DNA of 5,755 nt from Alphaproteobacteria bacterium (GTDB lineage: Bacteria; Pseudomonadota; Alphaproteobacteria; BOG-932; Roseiterribacteraceae), in the NCBI GenBank assembly GCA_903970575.1, contig CAJCJC010000400.1, forward strand, positions 1 to 5,755. The letters are read 5' to 3'. Below, piece by piece: positions 5,666-5,755 of this stretch (position 1 is the stretch's first letter; every line of letters starts with the position of its first letter). A program made the position numbers and the translations under genes. The notes beneath the pieces are model-generated. The model searched no databases and was not told where the DNA came from. It saw only the letters and a list, made by a program, of their open reading frames with translations.

Positions 5666-5755
5666 CGGATTCGGCCTTAACAAACTAATCCCACATCGCG
5701 GTCGACGGGCGACTACGCCCAGCTACCCGCTGTTCCGCCCCCGTTCTCCGAAAAC
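5666..5755. other. Right-edge non-coding stretch
   Basis: No gene is recognisable. A small hairpin, GGGCG (5707-5711), ACTA, CGCCC (5716-5720), is present and may belong to the end of a transcript lying outside the window. Confidence 0.3.

Noticed and set aside
5422..5688. Plus-strand open frame containing HPTRFERVASTFGGW
   Set aside because: This is the well-known false protein obtained by translating the antisense of a tRNA gene; the tRNA-Arg is unambiguous.

Overview
The window looks like a piece of chromosome from a GC-rich proteobacterium, most likely an alphaproteobacterium. This is inferred from the G+C-rich wobble positions, the gene families present and the compact gene packing. It is not proven by any marker gene.

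Left block (about 1-1800, minus strand). In transcription order this holds a YqjI-like PadR repressor (1092-1712), a small exported Pro/Tyr-rich protein (657-974) and a TetR/AcrR repressor that runs off the left edge (start at 626). Two control regions can be read directly. An AT-rich dyad at 1766-1785 overlaps the -10 of a TTGACA promoter in front of the PadR gene. A perfect 15-bp inverted repeat at 1043-1077 contains the -35 of a promoter in front of the small-protein/TetR pair. Both fit autoregulation: PadR acting on its own promoter, and TetR acting on the small-protein/TetR transcript. The second repeat also lies just after the PadR stop, so it may serve as a terminator too.

Middle (1803-3150, plus strand). 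Divergent from PadR is a membrane diguanylate cyclase with two membrane segments, a PilJ/NarX-type periplasmic sensor and a GGDEF domain with an intact GGEEF active site and an RxxD inhibitory site. It converges on the right-hand operon across a 124-bp gap.

Right block (3275-5383, minus strand). This is a two-gene hydrolase operon: the C-terminal half of a D-aminoacylase-type amidohydrolase (family 3), followed 24 bp later by a full-length amidohydrolase-2 (ACMSD-like) protein. The first gene has lost roughly its first half. Homology begins near 5350, next to AT-rich DNA.

Right edge (5384-5755). An intact tRNA-Arg(CCG) gene with encoded CCA lies at 5549-5625 on the minus strand, with a plausible promoter. 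The 165 bp between it and the truncated hydrolase hold no convincing gene but carry several nested inverted repeats, one of which uses the tRNA 3' end as an arm.

No CRISPR array, transposase, integrase or phage gene is visible. The points most worth a second look are the two operator-like dyads, the exported protein paired with TetR, and the gene truncation and structured DNA beside the tRNA.
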